This document shows, piece by piece, positions 46,668 to 58,074 of a stretch of DNA of 64,000 nt. The notes below the pieces were generated by a model. That model did not search any database, was not told the DNA's origin, and saw only the letters and a list, made by a program, of their open reading frames with translations. The translations under genes were made by a program, and so were the position numbers. Positions within the stretch are counted from its first letter, which is position 1, and each line of letters begins with the position of its first letter. Origin of the DNA: Sialis fuliginosa (Eukaryota; Arthropoda; Insecta; Megaloptera; Sialidae); assembly GCA_961205875.1 (NCBI GenBank), contig OY540809.1:29462267-29526266 (forward strand), read 5' to 3'.

Positions 46668-47444
46668 ATACTGCTACCACCGCTCCATATAAAATTGGGA
46701 ATCAGTGGGAAACTCATCGAAGTTGTAGTCAAAGATGTGGATGGCGCCATTGAATGTTTGAAAACCATCTTTCCAAAACTCAGCGATGATAAAATTAGAT
46801 CTGGTACTTATTATTGTCTATTTAAATATTTTCATATCTATATTTATTCACTTCGCTCTATTCGCATTGCTAATAATTTTTTTGCAAATGCTTTTTTCAT
46901 TTTAAACAGATGTACTCAATGAACCGGATATATGAAAATTAATGAAAAGCGAAGCCTTCACAGACTTACTGACAAATAACCACTTGGGAATCTGGAACGC
47001 ATTAAAAGCAGTAATCGAGGGCGTTTTAGGGAAGAATCGTGTACAGCCAGACGAGATAAAGAAAATAATGGATGATTTAATGTATTATTACAAAAAAATC
47101 GGTGCATCCATGATGTTAAAATTACATTTTTTACATTTTCACCTTGATGCCATTTTGCGACAATTCCCCCAAGAATCAGACGAACAAGGTGAGCGTTTCC
47201 ACCAGATTACCAAGCTAATGGAATCACGATTCAAGGGAAAAAACTGGATGCATTGCTTGCAGAAGTGTGTTGGTAGACAAGTAAAATAAGCGGATATGAA
47301 GATGAAGGCACCGAAGACCCGGATTACACTAGATATGAAGGACACACAGAAATAGATATGCCATTGAATACTGTATCTTACTCAGATTCAGATGATGGTG
47401 AATATGAACCACCCTCGAGGAGAATGAGATTATCAGAACTATAG
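46668..47444 (+). pseudogene. Fragment of an uncharacterised 'GERFHQ' family gene
   Basis: The first part (46668-46803) reads ILLPPLHIKLGISGKLIEVV ... IFPKLSDDKIRSG. A plausible 106-bp intron follows (GTACTT ... TTTAAACAG, 46804-46909), and the phase is kept: DVLNEPDI, then an in-frame TGA, then KLMKSEAFTDLL ... IWNALKAVIEGVLG ... YYKKIGASMMLKLHFLHFHL ... ESDEQGERFHQITKLMESRF. After a +1 shift an acidic tail (SGYEDEGTEDPDY ... RRMRLSEL) ends at 47444. The motifs LPPLHIKLG, KLHFLH.HLD and SDE.GERFHQ belong to a protein family I know only as repeated, uncharacterised ORFs in arthropod and cnidarian genomes. Its function is unknown to me. This copy has one stop and one frameshift. Confidence 0.6.
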
Positions 47445-48155
47445 GCGTCAAATTCAACGGATGTCAAAAATTAACGTATTTTTATCTCTTTTTAATACAT
47501 ACATAAAAAAAAAATGTTTTTTTTTTTTTATATATATGATAACTATAAAATGAATTGGAAAACATTTGTTTGATTCAAAATAAAGTGAAAAGGAAAAAAA
47601 ACGACATATTTGTGGATGTGTAGTAGGGCGTTCCTTATTTCCCAAACTGCAATATCCAAGGCGTTCCCCCCCTGAATCATCTCTAAATACCTCAAAAATA
47701 TGAAAGCCACGTTATATTTTAAATAATGTATATTTTTGAATAAGATGTAACGGTGTTATTGAAAAGGCGCTCGCGTTCTTATTAATTATAACGTTAGTTT
47801 CGTAACACTTTCTCGACATTTGTTGTCATTTCTGTAATAAACAGTAGTTCCATTTGATCGTAGATGAAAATACGATCAGCTATATATTATTATATTTCCA
47901 AATCATTCGTATTACTTCTGTAGTCGGTTACAATCTGCACGTTCTTTACGAAATTATAATTTGCATTTATAATTTAACTATCCGACGACAACTATACAGA
48001 GAGGGTAATCATCCAAAATTGGATATTTCGGAATAGAAAAATTTACATCCCATCATTTTTGTAAGCATTATTTTTGGTTTTAACATAATTGTTTCTGATA
48101 TACTTCAATACTTTGAATTAATTCAATAATTTACACACTAAAAATATACAGAAAT

Positions 48156-48437
48156 ATGGCTTCTAATATCACTACTGAAGAATTCCCCTTAATTGGATTG
48201 GCTATTTCCGAAATTGTGGGAGAAAAACTGCCAACTGCTTTGCAAGTATTGAAACTTTTTCTATACAAACATAAATTTTTAAAAGTCACGATCAGAGAAG
48301 CTGCACGGGAAACTATTTGCGAAGTTAAAAATTTTTGAGAAAGAGCGAAAATTGAAACTCGACAAGATATCCATGATTTATTTGTTAAAACATTCATTAT
48401 TAAAAGATTAAAAGGAATTATTTATTCCATACTTTGA
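48156..48437 (+). pseudogene. Probable N-terminal piece of the same uncharacterised family
   Basis: MASNITTEEFPLIGLAISEI, then LPTALQVLKLFLYKHKFLKV and TIREAARETICEVKNF, a TGA, ERAKIETRQDIHDL ... IIKRLKGIIYSIL and a stop at 48435-48437. The TGA falls exactly where related proteins have Trp in a F-W-E-K-A-R-I-P-like motif, so it is a single-base nonsense change. It lies downstream of the C-terminal pieces (46668-47444), so the gene order is permuted within the palindrome. Confidence 0.5.
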
Positions 48438-50019
48438 TAATAAATCATGTATTTATAAGAAAAAATAATGTATTTATTTAAAAAAAAAAACAGTTATTTA
48501 TTTTATTGTGTGTGATCCAATGCTTTAAAAAATCTGAAAAAATTCTAGATGATTTAACACTAAAAAATACACCTCTTTGAATTTTTTCAGATTTTTCGAG
48601 TTCATTTTGAGCTCTACAAAAAATAAACAATTTCTCCCCATTTAAAATCCATTGAAATTCAGGTCTCGAGTGGAACCTCTCAGACCCTACTTTTAATGGA
48701 TATGAACGTGGCTTTCATATTTTTGAGGTATTTAGAGATGATTCAGGGGGGGAACGCCTTGGATATTGCAGTTTGGGAAATAAGGAACGCCCTAAATTGT
48801 GTAGCCAAGTTATTAATCAAAAATGGTAAAAAAAAGTAAAAAAAATGGGCATTTTTGCGATTTTGAGGCACTAGGTGCATTTTTTTGGGTAAATTTATTT
48901 TGGAATTTTTTTTCTCCCATTCAATACCTACAACTTTGCTGAAGCCACAAAAACAAGATTCCCTACGGTTTAGCCGTCTCAAAATATCGAAAAAGTGCTC
49001 CAAATTCAGTTTTAGCCAAAAAATACATGATGTCATAAAATGATAACCTAAGTCAAATTGGCAAAACTAATGATGCAGAATTTCTAGTTTTGGTAAGTAC
49101 TTTCAGCAGCGATCCTTAAAACTTATGCCCGAATCGATGACCGAAAAAAATGTTGCACTGTGTTATGAATGTTTCATTTAATAGGGTAGGTAGCAAAATA
49201 GTCACTTTGGGTATTATAGAGATAAATTTATAACTGGAAAACTGTAAGATCCAGGTCCAAACTTCGTTTAATGATAAAAACTACCACATAGGTACTTTTG
49301 GGGAAAAATTTTCAAAAAAAATAAACTTATTTTTTGACTTTGATAAGCAATTACTCTAAACTGGAAACACGGCTAGCGTTAATGCTAATACTGAAAAATA
49401 CGTTAGTTAATTACCTATAAAACTGACTCATTGTGGTTGCTTTAGTTACGTTACTTTGGAATTAACTTATGAGATAATCTTTGTTTGTAAGTACTACTCT
49501 GAAGGAAGTTTTTAAACATCTGTAGCTCAGAGGGTGTTGAAGATTGACCCTACCTTCTCGTACTATTTTTTACTCACAATGAGCCAAGGAATCAGTTCTT
49601 AAAATATATGTATCCCAAACCGGACCAACCTGTATATACATATGCATAAAAATATATTTAGTACAGCTGTCATTTATAATAGAACTGATGGTGCAGTTCA
49701 CAGTATGGACAATAATGGACATTCACAGTGTGGAACGTCTACTGTATTTTTTTGCATTGTCTCTCTCTACATATATATTTATGAAAAAAAATATATATAC
49801 TTCTGTATTTAGTTATTCATACAATATGTATTAATTTATGTTGAAAAATTTGCTACAAAAATTTTTTTTTATTTTTTTTTCAAAACTGCTTCGTGGATTT
49901 TTTAAATTTTTATAGAAAAACACTCGGAACACATTCAAGAATCACCCCAATAAAAAAAATTTTGGCTGCAAAAACATTTTATTTAAAGCCGTCATTTGAA
50001 CACCGTGTACATATACGTG

Positions 50020-50490
50020 TATTCATACGTATGATAATGTTTGCAATTTTTATTGTGATTCAGTAATATTGCAATCTTCTGGTTTCGCATTTTAAATGAC
50101 AGTTTAATGATAGTTGTAATCAATTGTATATAGTATTTATTAATAACTTAGCACATGCGCCATCTAAAAGCAGTGTACAAGAACAATGTACATCATATAA
50201 ATGATAACATTATACAAAATATCACTGCACTAAATTCCTGAGCGAATTTATATCGTTTTGACACTTTTGGACCTTTGATACGTGGAGAAATGATTTAAAT
50301 ATTATAATAATCAAATGGGAGGAGTCTACTACATATGTTTGTGTGCGAAATTTTAGTTTTCTATGATTAAGGCATCACGTCAAGACAATACTTTGACGAA
50401 AGTGTCGATTGTAAAATCTGAAACGAGACATACTTAAACCTAATCTAAACTAATCTTGTTTCATCATGTTTGAAGTGAATTTTAGAATTA
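50020..50490. other. No recognisable gene
   Basis: AT-rich spacer between the 5.4-kb palindrome and a CCGG foldback. Confidence 0.35.
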
Positions 50491-50491
50491 T

Positions 50492-50822
50492 GCCCGGTAT
50501 TATAAAGGACCTAACAAAATTTGTTAGCTAGCAATTACATTCAAATGGGGTATTAATACTGTACTAGTATCTATGGATTAGTTATGGAATTTAGAGCAGT
50601 GACACTTCAACTAATTGTAACACAGTTGGCATTTTTGACCGTACAAAATAATTTTCATAACATCACCACTGTTTTAATACCGTTTGTATTTACCTACAAC
50701 GCGTGCGCGAAACTTGTCAAAGTCATCAACAAACTCCAAAAGAACTGTCATATAAGTTTGATATCTCAGTTGAAAGTGTTTGTTAGCTAACAAATTTGTT
50801 AGGTCCTTTATGATACCGGGCA
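50492..50822. mobile_element. CCGG-ended foldback element, copy B (most intact)
   Basis: GCCCGGTATTATAAAGGACC ... TTGTTAGCTAGCAA at the left and TTGTTAGCTAACAAATTTG ... GGTCCTTTATGATACCGGGC at the right. The middle holds TGTAACACAGTTGGC, ACCGTACAAAATAATTTTCA and AACGCGTGCGCGAAACTTG. About 330 bp. The 68-codon plus-strand ORF inside is also present in other copies but is not recognised. Confidence 0.8.
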
Positions 50823-50860
50823 TTAATAAAATATTACATAGGTATATCATTTAATACCGT

Positions 50861-50968
50861 GTAAATGGCAATTCGGCTAGGCCGCAGATGACTAAAATCG
50901 CAACCGCCAAAGTAGACCTGCATCCAATTTTCGCCGCATACGGCCTAGGCCGCATTATCTATGTATGG
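50861..50968. repeat. Half copy of the 53352 foldback
   Basis: GTGTAAATGGCAATTCGGCT AGGCCGCAGATGACTAAAATC-type sequence matches 53400-53480 and ends GCCTAGGCCGC. Confidence 0.6.
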
Positions 50969-51432
50969 TATGGTATGGTTATAGCTTTAAATGTCGACTG
51001 GATGTTGTCCTCAACCGACAGCTCCTTCGTGAAGTTCTTGATTTGGTGTGTGTAGTTTTTATTTTATTTTTTTTATTTATTATTAAAGGATAATCAGATG
51101 GATAAGGATGTTGCATATGGGCCGATCATTGCAGGTTAAACGAGCTAGAGAACCATGTTTATGGAGTAAAAGGTAGAATCAGTGAGGGTTTAATTAAGGA
51201 TATGTATATTATGAATCTAATCATTACTTTATTTATTTTTTTCGATTTTTATTATTTTCTATATTGTCATTTTTGTTTCTTCTATGTATGTCATAATTTC
51301 TTGATATGTATAGTAGTATCTGAGAGTAAATCATATAAGGTTGTGATCGTTTTGTTTTTCTTGGCTAGGTTGTCAGAGAGCATTTTCCTTTGTCGAGCAT
51401 ATATGGGACACTGTATAAATATATGTTCTAGG

Positions 51433-52102
51433 CAGGGCCCGATCTAGGGGGGCGCAACCGATGCAATTGCACCGAGCGGCAAATTCTAGAGGCGGCAAAA
51501 TTGGTAGAAAGACAAAATTAAAATCAAATCCAACAATGACACAGAATTTTTGGAACTTTTTTATAATAAATAAAAAAAAAGTTTATAAAATCTGACGTGT
51601 TAACAATTAATAGCCATATCATTTATATTATATTATAACAAAAATTTTTAACATCTGAGAACAATTAATTTAAATCTTTCGCTTTCTTAGGAGAATTCCT
51701 TCAATAAAACAGGCTATGATTGGTATAGAACACGAATTATGTGACAAAATATGTTTTAAAAATGTTATAAAAGAGTTCGCCGAAAAAAAAGTTAGAAGAA
51801 AATGTTTTTAATGTTGATAATGTTTTTAAAATTTTTTAAATATATGCTATGATTTTGTATTTACATTTTATTTATTTATAATTTATGTACTTATCCCTTA
51901 TTTACCTATAGGTAGGTACCTATGTAGGTATATTAAATGTTGCTTTGTTACTATTTTCTATTGTTTATTATGAATATTAAATATGTAAAAAAAAATTGTT
52001 TACTGAAAAAAATATATTTTAAAATTATTATTTATAATTAAATATAAGAGGCGGCAAAAATAATTTTTGCCCGGAGCGGCGGAAATGCTAGATCGGGCCC
52101 TG
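51433..52102. mobile_element. Internally deleted hAT element (GTTCTAGG duplication)
   Basis: CAGGGCCCGATCTAG and CTAGATCGGGCCCTG, with a perfect 8-bp GTTCTAGG at 51425-51432 and 52103-52110. Subterminal GGCGGCAAA motifs at both ends. Carries a hAT C-terminal coding remnant on the plus strand. Confidence 0.9.
51680..51811 (+). pseudogene. hAT transposase C-terminal remnant
   Basis: The plus strand reads RFLRRIPSIKQAMIGIEHEL, then CDKICFKNVIKEFAEKKVRR and KCF with a stop at 51809-51811. The pattern M..IE.EL.DKI.F.NVI.EFA.KK.R is the last part of the hAT dimerisation region. No other transposase sequence remains. Confidence 0.7.
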
Positions 52103-52299
52103 GTTCTAGGTTTGCTATGGAGACATTATCGCAAACACAGAATGGCGAGGGTAGCTTTTTTATTTTAAATAGATATTCCGGGGTGCAGGCGTGGTTTAGT
52201 CTTGTTCTTGTTAAGGCTATTATTGAGCTTCTGGATCTTTTTATCTGTTGGAACCATGGTTTTGATGGTAGATAATTAATACGTTAACATCGACCATTG

Positions 52300-52690
52300 T
52301 CGTACGTTTTTTTTACTATTTATTATAAAAGGAGGTGAATGAAACTTATATCATTCGAAAGGTACTTTGCCATATATGTGCACAAAAAAAATCATGTGTG
52401 TATGTTACCGTTAAGGCAGGTAAAATAATGTTAACATACGCACATGATTTTCCCACTCGCTGTTTGTTTATTTCCCCGGTAAAAATAAATAGTTTTTGGT
52501 TTCTGTCAAATTTAGAGAATGCGTATAGAGATTTCAATTCGCGTTCAATTGCAGTGTTTTTATTTGGAAATTTTTGTTGTAAAAGCAGGTTATGTTAGGT
52601 TAGGTACTGTGTCATAGATATGCACACACAAAAATCATGTTGCCTTTAAGGCAGGTAAAATACTGATTGAATTTTGACCATAGGCGATAC
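52300..52690. repeat. Dispersed repeat, copy 2 (partner 11820-12235)
   Basis: See partner landmarks; same orientation, with a shorter middle. The two opposed ORFs at 52335-52598 come from its internal inverted pair. Confidence 0.6.
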
Positions 52691-53044
52691 TAATAATTAT
52701 TAAAAATTCATACCTTAGATATAAAACTATCAACGGATTAGCTTTATACATAAATCTGTTAAGGATCTACTGTAAAAGAGAGTTGGTATAATTGTATAAA
52801 TGACATTTTATATTACACCATGAATGTAATGCAATGCTTGTATAACCACTTACAACTTGCTAACTGGACTGTACCAACGAGGGTCAGGGGACAGAAGAGC
52901 GTTGGGGGAGTACTGATTCACATACACATACACATTATCATATGTAAGTTGTTTTGCCCTGTATACAGATGTTCCCCTCGTCCCAATGTGACAATATAAT
53001 ATAAATATGTATGTTTTAATAAAAATAAATATTTATTATTTAAT

Positions 53045-53185
53045 TTTTGGTTTGGTCGTGTTATCGGCCAACGTTTTGTCACACATTGCAGTGGACATCT
53101 TCAGGGCTCTTCTAAAAGTGCACTTTAAGAAGAGCCCTGAAGATGTCCACACATGATATGATGATAAAACGACCAAACCGACGCG
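53045..53185. repeat. Snapback repeat (GAAGATGTCCAC type)
   Basis: GGTTTGGTCGTGTTATC ... GTGGACATCTTCAGGGCTCT is mirrored by AGAGCCCTGAAGATGTCCAC ... GATAAAACGACCAAACC. Similar in style to the snapback at 12942. Confidence 0.65.
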
Positions 53186-53351
53186 GCTTACACCCACAAG
53201 CCAAGATCCATATCCAGATCACCGCGGAAACCTCAAGACTTGTATATAATCCATAGTTCTATGTTTGATCTTATCTGACATTTTTATAATTTTATTTTAT
53301 TAAAATTATTTAAAATCAATTCGTTGTGATTTTAGTGAAAATAATACGGGG

Positions 53352-53638
53352 TTTACACGGGTCGATTTCCGCCGTGCGACTAGGCCGCACAGCGGAATTC
53401 GACCGTGCAAATGGCAATTCGGTTAGGCCGCAGATGACTAAAATCGCAAGCGCCAAAGTAGACCTCCACCCGAATTTCGCCGCATACGCACGTAGAACTT
53501 TTATTCTGCTCAATATTTTCAAAAAAATGAACAAATCACATACGATTTTTATCGACTCGTGTAAATGGTGTTGCTGTGCGACCTTGTGAGGCGATTTGGT
53601 AGGTGACTAGCCGCACGGCGGAAATCGACCCGTGTAAA
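53352..53638. mobile_element. Foldback element with CG-rich arms
   Basis: TTTACACGGGTCGATTTCCG ... and its complement at 53612-53638. The inner part repeats GGCCGCA and CGGAATTCGACCGTGCAAAT. The ORFs on both strands (53316-53763) are by-products of the inverted repeat. A half copy is at 50861-50968. Confidence 0.75.
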
Positions 53639-53769
53639 TACACCATAACTCCAGCTTCCCCATCGAAGATTAGGGGTAACAGAGAGGTTGATGTATAACT
53701 TTGTCTTAATTTAAGTGTGCGTACACACTTTCTAGTGAGTTCATATTTCTGTGACTCATACATAGATAG

Positions 53770-53950
53770 CCGGTATTATAAAGCCTTGGTACTTATATAT
53801 GTGATTCAATACAAGTTGCATGCGCCGTTTCGACGCAGCTAACATGCCACTTGTATAATGAATCCATACATATAATAGATTTGCAAGGTCGAAGCGGTGA
53901 CGGAAACCGTTTCTGTAAAGTGCCAAGGCTTAACTAACGCTGTATTTTTA
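53770..53950. mobile_element. Small inverted element with CCGGTATTATAAAG start
   Basis: CCGGTATTATAAAGCCTTGG begins like the CCGG foldbacks, and AGTGCCAAGGCTT at 53919-53931 mirrors its GCCTTGGTACTT part. An inner pair, ACAAGTTGCATG / CATGCCACTTGT, is also inverted. Relation to the main family is uncertain. Confidence 0.4.
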
Positions 53951-53989
53951 AAACATCAATGAAAACTTGACGGCTTTATGACATTATTA

Positions 53990-55190
53990 TGTAATGATTG
54001 GGGTTATTATATTCAGATAATTAATATAAAATCCTTAGTTATTAAAAATGTATGATACAAAATTAAGGTAATTGAACAAAATATGTATGATATGAAATAA
54101 TTACGGTGCCTATATTACTATTAATGAAGTAATGAATTGTTTTTAATTTCCATTTTACGCCTCACTATTTTTGCGCCGTGTAGCTGCTTAGGTACTTCCC
54201 TGTGAAAATTGACCAAAATATGTTTTTCGACTAGAAATTAAGAACTTAGTATGTATAAATTGCATATATTTACAGTAAATGGTTCAATTTTTCGCAGGAA
54301 CACCCGGGCCGAGATTTCACCTTAAACCATCTCTGAAAACATCAAATAACTATTTAATGGTGTTGATGTTATTTTTAATAGAATATCATAATAATTTGAA
54401 CATTTTACATCAATTCTGTAGTAGGAAGATATTTTTTCTGATATACACTAATGTGGGGGTTAAGAATATTAACCCTCTATCCTTTACAATTATACTAATA
54501 TTGATGTTTTTGGTCTTATTATACGCACAAATTTATGATATTTCATAAATATTCTATATAAAATTTTCGCAATAGCATCGAAAGTCAAGTAAAATTGAAA
54601 ATAATGCGAAAAATTATTTTCTCAGTTTACTATGATATTTAAAAACCGGCACTCCTTGTGTTACTTTTAAACCGATATTAACGACCTTGGACTTATTTTA
54701 AAGAAAATTTTATCCTTTACAAAAAACGTCTACGCCGTATTTGTAAAATGAACGATGTCAGAGAAAAACGCTAAAAGCTATGAAAAAATGTAACCCGCCC
54801 GCCATTTTTTCAAGATGGCGGCGGTAGCACAACTCGGATCAGCTCGGACTTTTCGTGGGATGATCAGGGATACTAGTAGAACGTTTCCACCAAAAATCAT
54901 TTTGGTCCGAATTAGTTCCCTATATCAGGGAATTTCATACTAATCTTACTGGACTAATAAAACAGTCAATTGTTTTATTAACGTTTTTTTTATTTTTAAG
55001 AGTTTTTATAATCTTCAAACTTTGTTTTATCACAATATTAAATCTATCCCGACCATGTAGTAGTTTTATTTAATAAAATTTAAAAAAATATATAACATTT
55101 TAAAAATATTATAATAACTCTCTAACGAAACTTATGAATCAGCTGTATCAGTAAAAAACTCACACATAAACAAACGCACACATACACACA
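53990..55190. other. No recognisable gene
   Basis: AT-rich. The 89-codon plus ORF at 54279-54548 is hydrophobic and low-complexity, without family resemblance. Confidence 0.35.
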
Positions 55191-55194
55191 AACA

Positions 55195-55485
55195 AGTATC
55201 ATACACACACAAGAGCGCAGGTTTCATCGCGCTAGCAATAATGTATTGTCAGTGAACTCTTCCAACAGTATCTGCACAAAACGCGTCCAGACGAACGTGT
55301 GTGCGGTTAAAAATAACCGCCCATGTGTTGTGCTCGTGCAAATTAACCCCTGCCACACCACACGGGGGGTGGAGAACGCAAATAATACGTACACAAATAC
55401 CAATAACCTCGCGGTATCCGGTAAACGTCAAAACGTACATTGCTGGTCGGACATAACCTCACTTTTGTCGTGTAAATAAATACAT
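55195..55485. other. Unassigned GC-richer, CA-rich stretch
   Basis: Higher G+C with CpG and CA tracts (CACACATACACACAAAC just upstream). Both strands are open for 60-80 codons, but the translations are Asn/Thr/Val-rich and unfamiliar. Could be a promoter or leader of a gene to the right. Not resolvable here. Confidence 0.25.
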
Positions 55486-55489
55486 ACAT

Positions 55490-56850
55490 GCGTATCACTT
55501 GTTGCACGCATGATGAAGTTAAAATAACGCGTTCGGTTTTTGTTTTTAGTGGACAAATAGACATGTAACGTCACAAAGAATGGAGTGTATTTTTAAAATA
55601 TATTAAGAATTTGTTCAAATGTTTTAGTTCTTTGATAAAAACGATGTTCATCTGTCAAACTTTGTTTTGATTTGATTTAATAATGTGATTTGCCAAGTGT
55701 TTTTGTTTTTTTTATTCAATTGTTTTGATTTTTGTGTGTATTGATAAAAGGTAAGGAAGTTATAAATTTTATGTTATAATTTGTGGTTAAGTAATGATTA
55801 ATAATAGTCTGTGTTCATTTTATTAAATGAGTAAGTTTATTTTGAGAATATAATGTTATATAATTAGGTATTGTACGTAGATAGTATTTTGTATAAAATT
55901 TAGTGAAGATAGTTCTAGATGTTTTAATAATTTATAATAAATATAAAGAACTTCATGTTTGAAAAAAATGTAAACCTATTATTTCATATATAATCTAAAA
56001 AGTCTTGAAAACATTAACGTTTTCATTCATTCTCAAAGAATGCTTTTGATTGATGTCGAAACATAATGCATAATGAGTATTAATTTAATTTTGTTATAGG
56101 TGATTAAATAGCACATTTTCTTCGAACTGGAAATCAAAATAGAATAATTCTACAACCACAAACCACTAGTTAAAAATTTGTAAACCTAGCCACCGGTTGA
56201 TATTTTTTCTGTCAACACAACAGTACTATTAATAGCACAAAATCGTGATAGAAACATGTTAATTTTATTATATCACCAATATAAATAAACTACTTAAATA
56301 ACATAAAATAAAACTGATGAATTTTAAGTATAAAACATATCTTAGTTGATTTTATTATTCAGGGAATGTAAAATATGAAAATATATTAATAAGAAATTTA
56401 TTCAGGTTAGTATCAGCACGTTTTTTTAAGTACCAAAGTAATTAAGTATGTATATTAAAATACTTTATCGAATAATGTATTAAACAATAATATAAATAAG
56501 TACAAAATTTAGGTTATTATCTTGGTAATAAACTTATTTTATAAACTGGAATTTAATAACCTTAAAATTGATTTTTTAAATGCAGAACAATATAATTAAA
56601 GTATTTTTATTTTTTATGGTTTATAGTTAAAAAGGGTAAATCAATTTATAAAGCGTTTAAAAAAATATTAACATAACAAATTTTGTTTAAAACAATTTTA
56701 GAAAAAATCCACTCCAACGTGTTTCCTGACCTAAATCCCATTAATATGGTCTCATTGTTGCCAAACCTGCTATGATCGACTCATTAGCAATCTCCCACCC
56801 TGTCTTATGTCCCACCACTCCCTAACAGTTATGACTGGTATTTTAATATC
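55490..56850. other. No recognisable gene
   Basis: AT-rich throughout; no terminal repeats or family-like ORF seen. Confidence 0.35.
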
Positions 56851-56852
56851 CG

Positions 56853-57527
56853 GTATTATAAAGGAGCTCGCAAAATTTGCTAGCTGGCAAGCACTCTCAA
56901 ATGGGGTATTAATTATGTACTAGTATCTATGGAATTTAGAGCGGTGATACTTCAACTAATTAGTCACGTTCACGACTGACCAAAAACAGTGAACAACGAG
57001 CTTTGATTGGTTGATTCATGGAATTTCTGGTGGAATGTACCAGAAGAAATTTAAAGAATGTCATTTTTTAAGCGTGTAAGGAAGTGAGACAGAAGTAACC
57101 AGAAAGAGATAGAAACTAGTATTCTGGCAGAAACGCTCAACATGAAGTGAACTTAAAAGTTCTTTGGTTAGCCTGGTCACTAATTTTACTTCTTTCTCAC
57201 TTCCTTACACGCTTAAAAATTACATTCTTTTAATTTCTGGTACATTCCACCAGAAATTCCATGAATCAACCAATCAAAGCTCGTTGTTCCGTTTTTTTGA
57301 CAGACGTGACCCCTCCCATTGTAACACAGTTGGCACCTTTGACCGTACAAAATAATTTTCATAATATCAACACTGTTTTAATACCGTTGGTGTTTACCTA
57401 CAACGCGTGCACGAAACTTATCAAAGTCTTCAACAAACTCCAAGAGAACTGTCATATAAGTTTGATATCTCATTTAAGAGTATATGCAAGTTAGCAAATT
57501 TGTTAGCTCCTTTATAATACCGGACAT
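56853..57527. mobile_element. CCGG-ended foldback, copy C, split by another MITE
   Basis: Left part 56853-56962 (CCGGTATTATAAAGGAGCTC ... TTCAACTAATTA) and right part 57311-57527 (CCCATTGTAACACAGTTGGC ... CTCCTTTATAATACCGG) together match copy B. The break holds the element at 56963-57310. Confidence 0.75.
56963..57310. mobile_element. Foldback MITE nested in the CCGG element
   Basis: GTCACG ... GAACAACGAGCTTTGATTGG at the left and CCAATCAAAGCTCGTTGTTC ... CGTGAC at the right. Arms of about 130 bp, including TTTCTGGTGGAATGTACCAG and complement. 348 bp. Confidence 0.75.
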
Positions 57528-57529
57528 AA

Positions 57530-57795
57530 AGGAGCTAACAAAATTTGTTAGCTAACAAGCACTTCCAACGGTGTATTAATTCTGTGATATTATCTATGAA
57601 TTTATTTTGGAATTTATGTCAGTGATACTTCAATTTGTAACAATTGGTAACTTTGATCGTATAAAATAATTTTGATAATATCACCACTATTGTGGTTGGT
57701 CTTTATTACCCGCGTGTGCGAGAAATTTGTTAAACATTTCGTGATACTTCAACGGAACTGTCATATAGTTTTTAGTATCACATTTGTGTTTGTTA
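57530..57795. mobile_element. CCGG-type foldback, copy D (truncated, adjacent to C)
   Basis: ATAAAGGAGCTAACAAAATT ... follows directly on the end of copy C and runs through the family middle (TTTGATCGTATAAAATAATT, CCCGCGTGTGCGAGAAATTTG), but lacks the outer right end. Confidence 0.65.
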
Positions 57796-57876
57796 GACAT
57801 TACACTCACAAACAAACTATAACACCAAATTACAAAATATACGAAAGAACTATCTGACCGAATCCAGTGGACAAAA

Positions 57877-58074
57877 ATGAAGAAAATGAACATCATAATG
57901 TTGACGTTATTCTTGATGGACATTATGTGCGTCTCATTTAGGGCTGCATACCAAGACGAGATGGGCTTAAATTCAAATACGAGACCGAGAGTGGCTTCAG
58001 TCTCGGATGATACCCCAGTGTTAGATTCTTGTTTAATTGAATGTACTAAATTAGAAATATTTGTTGATATTTGA
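57877..58074 (+). CDS. Doubtful small ORF with signal-peptide-like start
   Basis: ATG in a good context (AAAAATGAAG) opens 65 codons: MKKMNIIMLTLFLMDIMCVS, a hydrophobic N-terminus, then a polar tail ending at a TGA. The second half (from about 57990) lies in the dispersed repeat shared with 15925-16440, where the matching frame is not conserved. The tail is therefore unlikely to be under coding selection. The first 40 codons are outside any repeat I can see. It could be a first exon, a secreted-peptide gene or chance. Confidence 0.15.
   Translation: MKKMNIIMLTLFLMDIMCVSFRAAYQDEMGLNSNTRPRVASVSDDTPVLDSCLIECTKLEIFVDI

Larger units (their letters stand above)
44599..50010. mobile_element. Compound palindromic element of about 5.4 kb carrying gene fragments
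   Basis: The outer ends GTGTTCAAATGACGGCTTTA and TAAAGCCGTCATTTGAACAC begin two mirror arms. Left arm: about 44600-45096 continuing at 45822-46115, interrupted by the hAT insertion 45097-45813. Right arm: about 48790-50005, interrupted by an unrelated piece at about 49180-49640. Arm identity is high (for example TAGACGTTCCACACTGTGAA and its complement). Further inverted pairs lie inside: 46120-46620 with 47139-47600, and 47625-47712 with 48706-48795. No transposase is recognised. The ends are defined only to within a few bases, probably flanked by TA. Confidence 0.75.

Noticed and set aside
53316..53763. Overlapping ORFs on both strands
   Set aside because: Mirror-image products of the 53352-53638 foldback arms.
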